Shown one piece after another: positions 16,479 through 25,501 of a DNA stretch of 64,000 nucleotides (positions are counted from its first letter, which is position 1; each line of letters begins with the position of its first letter). Location of the stretch: positions 1 to 64,000 of the forward strand of contig NZ_LIXJ01000027.1 in assembly GCF_001905795.1 (NCBI RefSeq), read 5' to 3'. Below the pieces are notes generated by a model that did no database searches, was not told the DNA's origin, and saw only the letters and a program-made list of their open reading frames with translations. Position numbers and translations under genes: made by a program. The stretch comes from Streptomyces sp. CB01580. Lineage in GTDB: Bacteria > Actinomycetota > Actinomycetes > Streptomycetales > Streptomycetaceae.

Positions 16479-17210
16479 TCAGATGAAGTACAGGTGCTCC
16501 ATCGCCCGGACCGCGGAACCGGTGTGACCGACGCGGAACGCCTGGGTCTGTACGTCGGGACGGTTCCAGGGGTCGGCCGGTCCCAGGGCGAGGGTGGCGA
16601 GGGCGGACCACTCGGTCTCGTTGGGCTCGTCCTCGTCCAGGTAGAGGCCGGCGTTCTCCAGCACTTCGGTGGTCAGACCCAGGGAGGAGATCACGGCGTC
16701 GGGATCGCCGCCGATGACGAACGGCTCGTCGCCGGGCCACCCGGAGGCGTGGAACATGGCGCCGTCCGGCAGCCACACGATGTCCTCGGTGTGATCGGCG
16801 CCCGCGTGGAAGTGGACACGGCCGACGACACGGGCGTCGGGGAACCGCTCCCGCAGCGCCTGGGCCTCGTACAGCAGCGGGGTGTCATTGCCGTTGTCGG
16901 CGAGCGCCGGATCGCAGATCCCCAGAACATGACCCCACGCGCCGGCCTGTACGACATCGAGATCGGCGCGCCGGTCGGGGTGGGGCACATCGAGGGAGGA
17001 TCGGGGCCCGAGGTCTTCGAGGATCGCCTCCACCGTCCCGAAGGAGGCGGCGAACTCGGCTGCCCGCAACGGGTCGTTGGCCGCGAGAGCGCGTGTGCAG
17101 GTGAGGGGATCCGCGTCGAACGGCGGCTGGAGGACGGTGAGATCGCAGTGCCCCATGGAGCCACGGACCGTCCGGTCCGGCGGGGAGGTCCAGAATCCAT
17201 TGCTGTTCAT
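16479..17210 (-). CDS. Uncharacterised soluble protein
   Basis: A 243-residue acidic, cytoplasm-like protein with no signal peptide or transmembrane segment. The ATG at 17208-17210 is the first in a well-biased frame; the ribosome site is weak. Notable segments are VVGRVHFHAGADHTEDIVWLPDGAMF and a terminal TGSAVRAMEHLYFI. I do not recognise the family. A 221-bp gap separates it from the haloperoxidase-like gene upstream, with an imperfect GGACCCCGCCC/GGGGCGGGGCCC hairpin near 17335-17370. Confidence 0.75.
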   Translation of the reverse strand: MNSNGFWTSPPDRTVRGSMGHCDLTVLQPPFDADPLTCTRALAANDPLRAAEFAASFGTVEAILEDLGPRSSLDVPHPDRRADLDVVQAGAWGHVLGICDPALADNGNDTPLLYEAQALRERFPDARVVGRVHFHAGADHTEDIVWLPDGAMFHASGWPGDEPFVIGGDPDAVISSLGLTTEVLENAGLYLDEDEPNETEWSALATLALGPADPWNRPDVQTQAFRVGHTGSAVRAMEHLYFI

Positions 17211-17431
17211 GGCCGCAACGGTAGTGGCGCGTCGACTCCTCCACGCTGACGGGCAGGTGGGGATTCGGGCGAGAGGAAGGGGCGACGGTCGGGACGACCG
17301 GGGCAGGCGGGAAGACCGCATCGAACTCGTCTGGTGGACCCCGCCCAGCCTCTGACCGGGGCGGGGCCCATGGGCGACTGCCAGCGGAGCGGGGGCTTGA
17401 GCACGGTCGAGGCGGTGTTCGCCTGGCGGAT

Positions 17432-18691
17432 TCAGCGCTTCTGGAACAGTGCCTGTGCGTGGTTCAGGCCGTACCTGGCGACATCGGTACCCAGTGTGAC
17501 CCCGGCCTCGTCCGCGAGTCGGGTGTGGATGCCCAGCCAGACCCGCGCGTCCATGTTCTCCAGCGTGAGCTGGTGCCATGCGGTATAGGTACGGACGACG
17601 CCCGGTGCGGTGACGCTGGTCAGGGTGAACGGGGCCGTGCGCGGTCCTGCGAGTGCGGTGAGAACGGTTTCCGCCGCGCCTGCGTAGGTGTTGTGGCCAC
17701 TGGGGTAGTCCGGGTGTGCCGGTGTGGTGTGCAGCGGATTCCACGACGGGTCGGCAGGGATCTCGCCGACGCCTGCTCGGATCGCGGTGACGGGGCGCCA
17801 CCGTGGGTAGGTGTACTTGCTGTCCGAGGTGGCGATCTGGGTGTCCACCAGCGTGGCGTTGGCCAGCGCGACGAGTTCGGCCTGCTTGCGCAGCGGCTGG
17901 TGGGAGGTGGCGGCGAGCGCGACGCGAATCGGCTTGGTCCACAGGGCCGGCGAGGAGTCGAACCAGAAGTTGGCCGTGTCCGTCTGCCGCGCGGTGCGCA
18001 CGGTGCTGTTCAGCTCGCCGAAGTCCCGAACCTCCTTCAGGTCGGTCTGGTACCGCTTGGACGTCACAGCGGGAGGCGCGGGCAATCGGAACTGGTCGGC
18101 GCTCTTCAGCAGGAAGGGCCGGGCGAACCGGATGCCGTTCTGGATGGCGGGGGCGAACGCGGGCGGGGTGGGTCGCCAGACGCCCGGCGCGGCCGGCGGC
18201 ACGGCGAACGGGGCGTTCACCGAGGCCGCATCGAGACCGTCTCCCTCGCGGTCGTGCAGGACCTCCAGCGCCTGGCGTTCGCCGACTGCTGCGCCCAATG
18301 TCTCGGCCGGGCCGTCGGGGGTCCGATCCAGAGTCTGTCGCAGGGCGGCATCCAGCTCCGGGGCACGGGTGGGCACCAGCTCGACCAGGGCGCGGTGCAC
18401 TGCGGCGGCCAGCGCCGCGTCCTGGTAGGTCCTGCGGTCGACCCCGGACGGTACATGTTGCAAGGCTCGTGCCGCAGCGGTCCAACTGATCGCCCACGTC
18501 CGGCTGTTCGTCACCGGAGGGAGTGACGAGCAAGCCGCCGCGATCGTGTCGGCCGTGGTGTCGTACCAGGCGAGCGCCACGGAGGTGCGACTGTGCACAG
18601 GCGCAGGGGCGGCGGCGCTCGGCGCTGCGCCGGAGGCGACCAGCAGTGCTGTGGAGGCCACCACGGCCACACGGGTCTTCAGGGAGTTCAT
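17432..18691 (-). CDS. Secreted vanadium-dependent haloperoxidase/PAP2-fold protein
   Basis: A 419-residue exported enzyme with a signal peptide (cleavage near SAAAPAP, residue 28). The vanadate/phosphate-binding triad of the vanadium haloperoxidase/PAP2 superfamily is complete: KYTYPRWRPVTAIR near residue 300 (K-x6-R-P), HPDYPSGHNTY near 332 (PSGH), and ARVWLGIHTRLADEAG near 385 (R-x5-H-x3-D). Such proteins oxidise halides with peroxide or act as acid phosphatases; sequence alone does not decide. It is divergent from an ECF sigma factor gene, suggesting shared regulation by an envelope or oxidative signal. Confidence 0.88.
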   Translation of the reverse strand: MNSLKTRVAVVASTALLVASGAAPSAAAPAPVHSRTSVALAWYDTTADTIAAACSSLPPVTNSRTWAISWTAAARALQHVPSGVDRRTYQDAALAAAVHRALVELVPTRAPELDAALRQTLDRTPDGPAETLGAAVGERQALEVLHDREGDGLDAASVNAPFAVPPAAPGVWRPTPPAFAPAIQNGIRFARPFLLKSADQFRLPAPPAVTSKRYQTDLKEVRDFGELNSTVRTARQTDTANFWFDSSPALWTKPIRVALAATSHQPLRKQAELVALANATLVDTQIATSDSKYTYPRWRPVTAIRAGVGEIPADPSWNPLHTTPAHPDYPSGHNTYAGAAETVLTALAGPRTAPFTLTSVTAPGVVRTYTAWHQLTLENMDARVWLGIHTRLADEAGVTLGTDVARYGLNHAQALFQKR

Positions 18692-19014
18692 GACTTGTTC
18701 TCCTGAGTGTTCGGAGGCTTGCAGCCATGTGTACGAACACCTGCGGCACCCGGTTCAGGAACCCTCGTGAACTTCGACCCCCATCCCGTCGTACACCAAG
18801 CCGCAAGGGCACGCGACCAGTGCCTCAGGACACAAGAAGCCGCATGTCGCAGCCGTCCTCGAAGACGACGCGGCCGGTGCGGTCAGGTATGGAAGTGAGT
18901 CGGATGGATCGGATCTGGTTCCGCGCCTCCCCAGGGCGCGGACTGTCCACCGCCCGCGGTTCGGCCCCGGCGATGCTCGAAGCGACCCCAGCCTGCGAGA
19001 CGAGGACATCGCGC

Positions 19015-19524
19015 GTGACGCCGGACGAGCAGTTGATGACTGCGTTGTACACCGAGCACCACGATGTGCTGCTCTCCTTCGTGCGCAGGTACGTGCGCAG
19101 TCCTGAGCAGGCGGAGGACGTCGTACAGGAGACGCTGCTGCGAGCGTGGCGCAGCATCAACAGGATCGAGCCGTGCCACGCAACCATCCGCTCCTATCTC
19201 TTCACGATCGCCCGCAACGTGCTCACCGACAGCTGGCGCGCTGAGCAGCGGCGACCGGAACCGCTCTACGACGACGAGGCACTCGCGGCCGTACCTTCCG
19301 CCGATGATGTGGAGGCGGCGCTGGAAGGGCACGTGATCAGCGCAGCGTTGGAACGCTTGTCCGGCGAGCATCGTGACGTGATCCAGGCGCTGTACTTCGA
19401 GGGGCTGACCATCGCCGAGTCTGCGTCACGGCTCACGATCCCGGAGGGAACGGTCAAGTCCCGCGCCTACTACGCCGTACGCAACCTGCGCGCAGCCTTT
19501 GAAGAAATGGGAGTTCTACGGTGA
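19015..19524 (+). CDS. ECF RNA polymerase sigma factor (SigK/SigL type)
   Basis: A 169-residue extracytoplasmic-function sigma factor. Region 2 is AEDVVQETLLRAWRSINRIEPCHATIRSYLFTIARNVLTDSWR near residues 35-75. Region 4 contains LSGEHRDVIQALYFEGLTIAESASRLTIPEGTVKSRAYYAVRNLR. The chosen GTG at 19015 gives VTPDEQLMTALY, a typical ECF opening; upstream ATGs at 18904 and 18982 are in frame and possible. Its stop overlaps the start of a zinc-finger anti-sigma gene, the usual arrangement. It probably drives itself, the lipoprotein and perhaps the divergent haloperoxidase. Confidence 0.88.
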   Translation: MTPDEQLMTALYTEHHDVLLSFVRRYVRSPEQAEDVVQETLLRAWRSINRIEPCHATIRSYLFTIARNVLTDSWRAEQRRPEPLYDDEALAAVPSADDVEAALEGHVISAALERLSGEHRDVIQALYFEGLTIAESASRLTIPEGTVKSRAYYAVRNLRAAFEEMGVLR

Positions 19525-20213
19525 GCACCGACCATGACGACGTGCGCATGCTGATCGGCGCGTATGTGCTGGGCGGTCTCGACGAGACCGACCGCCGCGT
19601 CCTGGAGTCGCACCTGCCCACGTGCCAGGAATGCCGTGACGAGCTCGTGCGCTCGGCCCCGTTGGCCGGACTGCTCCGCCGCGCCCCGGGCATGTCCGCG
19701 TCCCGTCCCCAGGTCCCGCGCGAGGCCGACACCGATGCGGCGCCCCCGGCTTCGCCGGCCGGGCTCGACCGCCTGCTGGATCAGGTCCGCGCCGCCGATG
19801 TCGCACGCGGGCGCCGAGTTCGTCGGCAGTGGCTGGCAGTGGCTGCGGCCCTGATCGTGCTTGCCGGGCTCGGACTGGGGGCGATGCTGCCGTTCCGGCA
19901 GTCGACCGGCCCGGCCACGGCCTTCACCTCGGCTGCCGGGTACTCCGTGTCCGGTCGTGCCACGCTCACGGCCAAGCCCTGGGGCACTGAGGTGAGCGTC
20001 ACCCTGGCCGACCTGCCCGCAGGAGAAGCGGGACCCTTCGTCCTTCAGGTCTCCTCGGTGGACGGCCGCAAGGAGCAGGCCGCCACCTGGGCGATCACTC
20101 CCAACGGCAGCGCCGCCGTGACGGGGGCGAGTGCCCTGCACCTTCCCGACATCCGATCCATCTCCGTGATGGACCACGCGGGACACATGGTCGCCACGAC
20201 CCGACCACTCTGA
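19521..20213 (+). CDS. Zinc-finger anti-sigma factor (RskA-like)
   Basis: A 230-residue membrane anti-sigma factor. The N-terminal ZAS zinc site is SHLPTCQECRDEL (H-x3-C-x2-C) near residues 34-42. One transmembrane segment (WLAVAAALIVLAGLGLGAM) lies near residues 105-123, and the extracytoplasmic RskA-type beta domain ends with an LHLPDIRSISVMD stretch. The GTG overlaps the sigma factor stop (GTGA). It is expected to hold the sigma factor at the membrane until released by regulated proteolysis. Confidence 0.88.
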   Translation: MSTDHDDVRMLIGAYVLGGLDETDRRVLESHLPTCQECRDELVRSAPLAGLLRRAPGMSASRPQVPREADTDAAPPASPAGLDRLLDQVRAADVARGRRVRRQWLAVAAALIVLAGLGLGAMLPFRQSTGPATAFTSAAGYSVSGRATLTAKPWGTEVSVTLADLPAGEAGPFVLQVSSVDGRKEQAATWAITPNGSAAVTGASALHLPDIRSISVMDHAGHMVATTRPL

Positions 20214-20420
20214 CCTGCCTCGACCACCATCCCGCGGTTCGCTCCACCGCCGGGAGGGTCCCGCCTGCCCTGGCGCGGCGGCGGGGGACACCACTGACCC
20301 TGACGCCATTGCCCCTGCGGAGCAGTTGCCCCGGCGCGTGCGATTCGGGGCAACCGGGCGCGGCGCCGTACTCAAGCCACCTCACTGCAATTCCTCCTTC
20401 CTGTCGAAAGGGTTACCCCG

Positions 20421-20933
20421 ATGAAGAATCACAGCCGTGTCGCATCTGCCGCGGCCATCATGCTCGCCGTTGCCGCCCTGGCGACCGCCTGCTCCTCCGA
20501 CGACGGCAGCGCAACCACCGCGCCGTCCGCACCCTCCGCACCGGCTTCGTCGGATGCCGCCGGTGCTGCCGCTGCCGGGAAGGTGAGCACGTCGTCCTCG
20601 CCGACGCTGGGCACCATCATCGTCAACGAGGCGGGCCGCACCCTGTACGCGTTCGCCCAAGACACCACAAACCCTCCGAAGTCGAACTGCTACGCGGACT
20701 GTGCCGCCAAGTGGCCGGCGGTGCCGGCCACCACCGACGTCAAGGGCATCGACCCCGGCCTGCTCGGCTCGGTCACGCGCAAGGACGGCACCAAGCAGCT
20801 CACCGTCAACGCTCACCCGGTCTATCTCTTCGCGGGCGACCAGGCAGCCGGTGACACCAAGGGACAGGCCCTGAAGGGCGTCTGGCACGCCCTCACCCCC
20901 CAGGGCACCGAGATCAAGACGCCGAAGGCTTGA
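20421..20933 (+). CDS. Secreted lipoprotein with Lipoprotein_15 repeats (COG4315-like)
   Basis: A 170-residue lipoprotein with a signal peptide and lipobox ending ALATAC near residue 24, then an Ala/Ser/Pro linker. The body shows the paired repeat of the Lipoprotein_15 family: GRTLYAFAQDTTNPPKSNCYADCAAKWPAV and HPVYLFAGDQAAGDTKGQAL (Y-x-F/W-x2-D motif). Two Cys flank the first repeat. A ribosome site lies shortly upstream of ATG 20421. It is probably in the sigma factor regulon. Proposed roles in the family, such as redox or heme binding, are unproven. Confidence 0.85.
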   Translation: MKNHSRVASAAAIMLAVAALATACSSDDGSATTAPSAPSAPASSDAAGAAAAGKVSTSSSPTLGTIIVNEAGRTLYAFAQDTTNPPKSNCYADCAAKWPAVPATTDVKGIDPGLLGSVTRKDGTKQLTVNAHPVYLFAGDQAAGDTKGQALKGVWHALTPQGTEIKTPKA

Positions 20934-20962
20934 TCGCCGATCCCGGTGCGCGACTACTGAGA

Positions 20963-20999
20963 GGCCGTCCGCCGCGCGAACCCCGGCGCGTGCGGGCGG
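20963..20999 (+). terminator. Imperfect hairpin after lipoprotein gene
   Basis: GGCCGTCCGCCGCGCG pairs with CGCGTGCGGGCGGCC with two mismatches, about 30 bases past the lipoprotein stop. It is the first of two consecutive hairpins. Confidence 0.5.
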
Positions 21000-21012
21000 C
21001 CGGGCGCGAAGC

Positions 21013-21046
21013 CCTGCCGCCGGGCCGGGCGCTGCCCGGCGGCAGG
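21013..21046. terminator. Perfect 13-bp hairpin terminator
   Basis: CCTGCCGCCGGGC (21013-21025) and GCCCGGCGGCAGG (21034-21046) pair perfectly around an 8-nt loop. It closes the sigma/lipoprotein unit. The remaining 150 bases to the methyltransferase show no certain gene. Confidence 0.75.
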
Positions 21047-21204
21047 AGCCCGGGATCAGCGGAAGCAGGTCCGCCGGACGCGGTCGAAACGGTGCCGGCA
21101 GGTCGTCACGGGCGATGGACCACTCCACTTCACCATCACGGGTGTGGAAGACCGCGTCCTCGCCGAACTCCAAGAGGTTCAGCCACGCTGCCAGGATGGC
21201 GTAA

Positions 21205-21897
21205 ATGACGACCCACCCCTCGGATCTCTGGCATCACTACGGCCGCGCCCGCGCTGAATGCGACCGGGCAGTACCCGAGGACTTCTGCTGGACCTGGGGC
21301 CAGGATGGCGGCCCCGGCCCGGAGGTCCTGGGGGAGCTGTCCGGAAAGACCGTCGGCGACCTCGGATCCGGGGCGGCCCGGCACGCCGCCCACCTCGTCG
21401 TCCACCACGGGCCCCGCCTGGTCACCGCAGTCGATGCCTCGCCCGCGCAATACGGGTTGGCCACCCGCCTGTTCGGGAGCCTCGCTCCGCGCCTGCGCAT
21501 CGTGCATTCCGACGCCGTGTCACACCTGCGCGCGATGCCTCACACGTACGACGTCCTGTACAGCGTCTTCGGTGCACTCGACTTCACCGGCCCGCGCGTA
21601 CTGCTGCCCGCGGTGGCCGCCGCCCTCAAGCCGGGCGGGCGGCTGGTGTTCTCCACGTTGGCACACTACGTCGGCGGCGCTTCCGGGCAACTGGACGTCG
21701 TGGGCGTCGATGTTCCGGCGAGGACTCCGCAGGGGGAAGCGACCACGATGCGCCGCTGGGTGCTTCAGCGACACGTCTGGATGCGGCTTCTGGACGAGGC
21801 TGGGTTTACCAGGATCAGCGCCGAGGTGCTCGCGGCCACGGCCACGGGTCCGCGCGCGGCGGACACGCTGTTGATCGCCGCGTGTCGGCGGGCCTGA
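21205..21897 (+). CDS. SAM-dependent methyltransferase (class I)
   Basis: A 230-residue class I methyltransferase. Motif I is VGDLGSGAARHAAHL near residue 50, motif II VTAVDASPAQYGLA near 75, and the post-motif sequence LYSVFGALDFTGPRVLLPAVAAALKPGGRLVFS lies near 112-148. Substrate unknown. It is clearly related to the decapitated methyltransferase at 33462-34001, sharing the YSVFGA and LPAV-x(n)-L-x-PGG blocks. It stands alone after a strong terminator and marks the start of the accessory stretch. Confidence 0.82.
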   Translation: MTTHPSDLWHHYGRARAECDRAVPEDFCWTWGQDGGPGPEVLGELSGKTVGDLGSGAARHAAHLVVHHGPRLVTAVDASPAQYGLATRLFGSLAPRLRIVHSDAVSHLRAMPHTYDVLYSVFGALDFTGPRVLLPAVAAALKPGGRLVFSTLAHYVGGASGQLDVVGVDVPARTPQGEATTMRRWVLQRHVWMRLLDEAGFTRISAEVLAATATGPRAADTLLIAACRRA

Positions 21898-21958
21898 GCC
21901 TTTCTGTTCGGCTGCGGCGAGTTCTTCCGTGATGCCCCGGGGCGCGCCCGGGGTCGGC

Positions 21959-22360
21959 TCACGTCGGGTCGGGGAGGTGACCCCAGCCGGTCCAGTTGCC
22001 GTTGTGATCACGCCAGTTGGCCCACAGCCAGCCGTCGGTTCCCTTGAGGACGATGGCGAAGAGGTAGGGGCTCACTTGCTGCGTGCGGATGCCGACCCCG
22101 CTGCGCCACTCCCCGCCCATGGACGTCCACGAGGTCCAGGTGCCGGAGGTGTTCGTCCAGCGCGTCCACACGGCGAGATCGGTGCCGATCGCGAACTCCT
22201 GCTTCGTTCCGTTGGAGAACGTGTAGACACTCACGCCATACTCGCAGATGACGACCCCGCCGCCCACGTTGCAGTGGCTGAGCGCCTGCGCCGGGGTGGC
22301 CGAGACGGCCACGCCCGCGACGACGGCGGCTGCGAGGAGGGCAGCCTTGAACCTCTTCAT
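21959..22360 (-). CDS. Secreted Trp-rich small protein
   Basis: A 133-residue exported protein: signal peptide to about residue 26 (TPAQALSHC), two Cys early in the mature part, then Trp/Thr/Gly-rich beta repeats (WTRWTNTSGTWTSW, GGEW, DGWLWANWRDHNGNWTGWGH) reminiscent of tachylectin/PLL-type propeller repeats that bind sugars. ATG at 22360 has an AAGGGA ribosome site; in-frame codons upstream are disregarded. A carbohydrate-binding role is only suggested by composition. Confidence 0.78.
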   Translation of the reverse strand: MKRFKAALLAAAVVAGVAVSATPAQALSHCNVGGGVVICEYGVSVYTFSNGTKQEFAIGTDLAVWTRWTNTSGTWTSWTSMGGEWRSGVGIRTQQVSPYLFAIVLKGTDGWLWANWRDHNGNWTGWGHLPDPT

Positions 22361-22714
22361 CCCGAATCCCTTTTCGCTCGAACGCCATGGGTATGAGCCG
22401 GGCCCGGTGTGGTCAATCACCGGGCCCGGCTCGTCGGCGCCCCTCCACTCTCTGGCTCACCGCTGACGTTCCGCTCACGTTTCGCTGACGCCCGTGGGCG
22501 TTCGTGACCGGGCATGGGCTCCTTGATCCGGGTGGACGTCTCCGTATCGCCGAGGCACGAGAGCCGCTCCGAGGCGAAGCACTCCGCCGTGACGAGGAAG
22601 ACGTCACGCCCATGTTCTCCGATCCGCAGACGCGGCGGACAGTCATCGAGGAACGGCCCACGCTCCACGCCCGTCCGCGGGCGGCGGACGAACGCCGTCG
22701 AGATCGCCGGGCGA

Positions 22715-24325
22715 TCAGGATGAGAAGTCTTCGGTGACCCGGGAATGGAATACGCAGCCTCGCAGACCCTGTTCCATCAAACCCCGCATGCTCCATGTCT
22801 CGCTGCCGAAACGGGCTCCGGTGAAGGTGGCGTCGCCGTGGAAGGACGCGCGTCCCGAGTGGGTGCCTCGGATGCAGAAATCAACGCCATCGCTGAACAA
22901 CACTTCTTCGAATGTGGTTGTCCCGTGGAACTGGGCTCCGGAGAAGTCCCCGTATCTCAGGTGGCATTCACTGAGGTCGAAGTCGATCAGTGTTGCACCG
23001 GAGAGGCCCAGAGAGATGTCCTCCCAACGCATGTCCGCCGAGTGGTGCGTGTGGTCGGCGAGGATCCGTTGTGCGGTGTGCCGTACGCGCAACTCCTGGG
23101 CCTGGTCGGCGGTGAGGGCTGCCGGCCGGGCGGTCATGTCGAATGCCAGGGGTGTTCGCAGATACTCGCATATGGTGTCGGCCACTCGTTGCCTGAGCCC
23201 GGGTTCGGCGTCGCCGAGCCCTTCGAGGGCGCGCAAGCCGGACAGCCGTACCGCAGGGTCCGAATCGGCGAGCCGACGACAGTACGCGTGGGCTGCCCGA
23301 TCGGGTACCAGGCGGCCCGAGCGCTCATCCTTGCTTTCGCCTTCGTCGTCGCCTGCGTGTTCGGAACTCACCGTCCAGCCGAAAGGCCAGTGCTGCTCAT
23401 CGTCCGTATCGACGCCGGTAACCCGGGCGGCGGTGAGGTCGACGGAGTGGTGGTCGAGATGTACCCGACCGGAGAACGCCGCGCGCTGGAACAGCGATCC
23501 GCCACCGAATCGCGCCTTCCAGAACCAGGCGCCGTCCTCGAACCGGGCGTCCCGAAAAGACGCCTCTCCGTTGAAACGTGCTCCATCACCGCCCTCCTCC
23601 CAGGACTGGTATTCGTCCATGAGGACGTCGCACGGCCACACCGGGTCGTCCTCGTTCAGCTCTTCCCAGGGAAGCGTTCTCCTCTTCTCCACGGCCTCCC
23701 ATGCCACATCGTCATCCTCGCCGATCGACTCTTCGCCACGCCCGAACCAGGCAATTTCCTGAAAACGGGCCCCGTCGAAATTCGCTCGACCATGGAATCG
23801 GGTGCGGCCGAAGACGGCCCAGCCGTCGAACCGGACCCCGGAGAAGCTGGCATCGGATGCGAAGAGCGCACATTGGAATTGCGCCTCACCAGTGAAATGC
23901 GCATCGTCGAAGACGGACTGACCGCTGAACGATGTCTCCGCGAAATAAGCCTCGCCGAAACGGCACCCGCTGAAATCGACATCCCCAAGCTCGATGCCGG
24001 AGAGATCCACCCGCAAATCCCTCGCCTTCGGAAGTCTCACGTCAGCAGGGGTTTCTGCCTCTCCTGGGTCTTCCGGCGATACGCGCAGTTGCGAGGCCAA
24101 AATCCGGAGTGCTTCGCGCCGCACCTCACGGTCCGGACATCCCTCCACCTCGGGCTCACGCAGATAGGCGCAGATCGCGTCCACCACGCTCTGGCACCAA
24201 GGGGAGCCCTCCGCAGCCAGCGCGTCCAGTTCGAGCAACGCGGAGTGGCGGGCGCCGATGTCCCGGTCCGTCAAGCGGTCGACGGCTTTGTGGTAAGCGT
24301 CGGGAAGCTGCGGTCGCGAAGCCAT
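22715..24325 (-). CDS. Two-module pentapeptide-repeat protein
   Basis: A 536-residue soluble protein. The N-terminal helical segment (residues 8-75, RLTDRDIGARHSALLELDAL ... AICAYLREPEVE) is followed by pentapeptide repeats with central Phe (FSGVRFDGWAVFGRTRF, ANFDGARF). After an acidic linker, a second helical segment (RLADSDPAVRLSGLRALEGL ... TICEYLRTPLAFD) and a second block of repeats repeat the plan. Pentapeptide repeats form a right-handed quadrilateral beta helix, and some mimic DNA and inhibit gyrase. ATG 24325 has a GAGAGGGG ribosome site. Function unknown. Base use is less GC-biased than its neighbours. Confidence 0.85.
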   Translation of the reverse strand: MASRPQLPDAYHKAVDRLTDRDIGARHSALLELDALAAEGSPWCQSVVDAICAYLREPEVEGCPDREVRREALRILASQLRVSPEDPGEAETPADVRLPKARDLRVDLSGIELGDVDFSGCRFGEAYFAETSFSGQSVFDDAHFTGEAQFQCALFASDASFSGVRFDGWAVFGRTRFHGRANFDGARFQEIAWFGRGEESIGEDDDVAWEAVEKRRTLPWEELNEDDPVWPCDVLMDEYQSWEEGGDGARFNGEASFRDARFEDGAWFWKARFGGGSLFQRAAFSGRVHLDHHSVDLTAARVTGVDTDDEQHWPFGWTVSSEHAGDDEGESKDERSGRLVPDRAAHAYCRRLADSDPAVRLSGLRALEGLGDAEPGLRQRVADTICEYLRTPLAFDMTARPAALTADQAQELRVRHTAQRILADHTHHSADMRWEDISLGLSGATLIDFDLSECHLRYGDFSGAQFHGTTTFEEVLFSDGVDFCIRGTHSGRASFHGDATFTGARFGSETWSMRGLMEQGLRGCVFHSRVTEDFSS

Positions 24326-24579
24326 GAGGCCCCTCTCTGCCGGCTGGGCACTGTGCGGCCACTTTGAACGTCCCTGAGGCGCGCATCCCCGGATCGTATT
24401 CCGCACCACTGACATCGACGCCGATCAGACGGCTTGTCGATCAGGCTCCGTGTGGCCGCGACCGCCCCGACGAAGGTGGGCCGGCTCGCCACCATGTGGC
24501 GACGGAAGCGCCAATTAGTGCCGGGAGCGGCACTAGCCTCGCGCTTTCACGAGGTGAGCGGTCCAGCGTTGATCAGAAA

Positions 24580-24985
24580 CGCGGAAATTGCTCTTGACCT
24601 GCAACGATAGGACTTGCTGAGGGTCCTGTTGGCTGCAAGGAAAAGAGCACTTTCCAGGTGAGAGCGCCTATCTCGTTGTACCCGCGTGTCCGTGTCCAGG
24701 GAGACGGTCGGCAGGTGGTCTCGCAGGCGGGTGCGGTCCTGCTGGTGGAGACGGCCCGCAAGATCGGCCTTGAGCAGGCGATAGCCGCGCGACTGGCGTC
24801 CTGGCGCAAGCCGCGGGCCGTTCACGATCCTGGGAAGGTGCTTGTGGACCTTGCTCTGGCGGTCGCGCTGGGCGGAGACTGTCTCGCGAACGTGGCGATG
24901 CTGCGGTGTGAGCCGTCCGTGTTCGGCCCGGTCGCTTCCGACGCTCGTCGAGCCGGGGCGGTTCATTCCTCACGCGGGTTCGTCG
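24580..24985 (+). mobile_element. IS1380-family left-end remnant
   Basis: The leader (24580-24657) plus the first roughly 95 codons of an IS1380-type transposase, then an abrupt switch to unrelated sequence near 24940-24985. The leader contains an inverted repeat (TGCTCTT 24589-24595, AAGAGCA 24643-24649) and is homologous to a second leader at 27190-27275. No right end was found. Confidence 0.7.
24658..24985 (+). pseudogene. Truncated IS1380-type transposase
   Basis: Only the N-terminal part of a transposase normally about 460 residues long remains: RVRVQGDGRQVVSQAGAVLL, then VHDPGKVLVDLALAVALGGDCLANVAMLR and PSVFGPVASD, the conserved opening of IS1380 DDE transposases with the first Asp region. 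After VASD the sequence loses similarity. No catalytic triad can form. Confidence 0.75.
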
Positions 24986-24987
24986 TT

Positions 24988-25443
24988 TCAGGAGGCGGAG
25001 GGCTCGCCGATCTCAGCCGGTGACTTACCGGGTTCTACGGGTTGACCAGTGAAAATGGTCAAATGCCACACTCCCTTGTCCCGGGTCACCGTGATGGCGT
25101 CATTCATGGACCGGCCCGCCTTGTCCTTGACTGCGAACTGGGCGCTGCCCACGTCCGGACCCATGTCGTGGCCGATCTCCAGCCGGCTGATCTTCCATCC
25201 CCGTCCGCCCTTGTCGGCGAGGATCTCCTCGGCTTCGCTCCGCGACCAGCTTTCGTCCTTCACGCCACCGATCCGGATGAGGCCGGTGGCGTCGCGCTGG
25301 TTCAGGGCGGTGACGTAGTCGTGGACGGCCTGCTGCGCGCCGTCACCGGGCGAAGCGGCAGGCTCGGCCTTGTCGTCCCCCGACGAACAGCCGGACAGGG
25401 CCAGTAACGCCAACGCGGCGGCGGCGATGTGGCGACGGTTCAC
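24988..25443 (-). CDS. Lipoprotein
   Basis: A 151-residue exported lipoprotein with lipobox LALSGC near residue 19, a Ser/Asp/Glu-rich linker, and an NTF2-like or DUF4878-like alpha-beta domain (AVHDYVTALNQRDATGLIRIGG, later GVWHLTIFTGQPV). It follows the amidase-like gene by 58 bp on the same strand and probably shares its transcript. Its stop lies almost at the breakpoint of the IS1380 remnant. Function unknown. Confidence 0.8.
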   Translation of the reverse strand: MNRRHIAAAALALLALSGCSSGDDKAEPAASPGDGAQQAVHDYVTALNQRDATGLIRIGGVKDESWSRSEAEEILADKGGRGWKISRLEIGHDMGPDVGSAQFAVKDKAGRSMNDAITVTRDKGVWHLTIFTGQPVEPGKSPAEIGEPSAS

Positions 25444-25501
25444 GCAGGACTCCTTACTTCTTCCTGTGGGGAACGGCAGCTTGTCATGTCCGGTGGGCGT
25501 A

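Noticed and set aside
20382..21173. Minus-strand frame opposite the lipoprotein, starting near 21173 with gene-like sequence (EFGEDAVFHTRDGEVEWS)
   Set aside because: The first 30 codons look protein-like, but the frame then enters hairpin DNA and the antisense of the lipoprotein. At most a relic.
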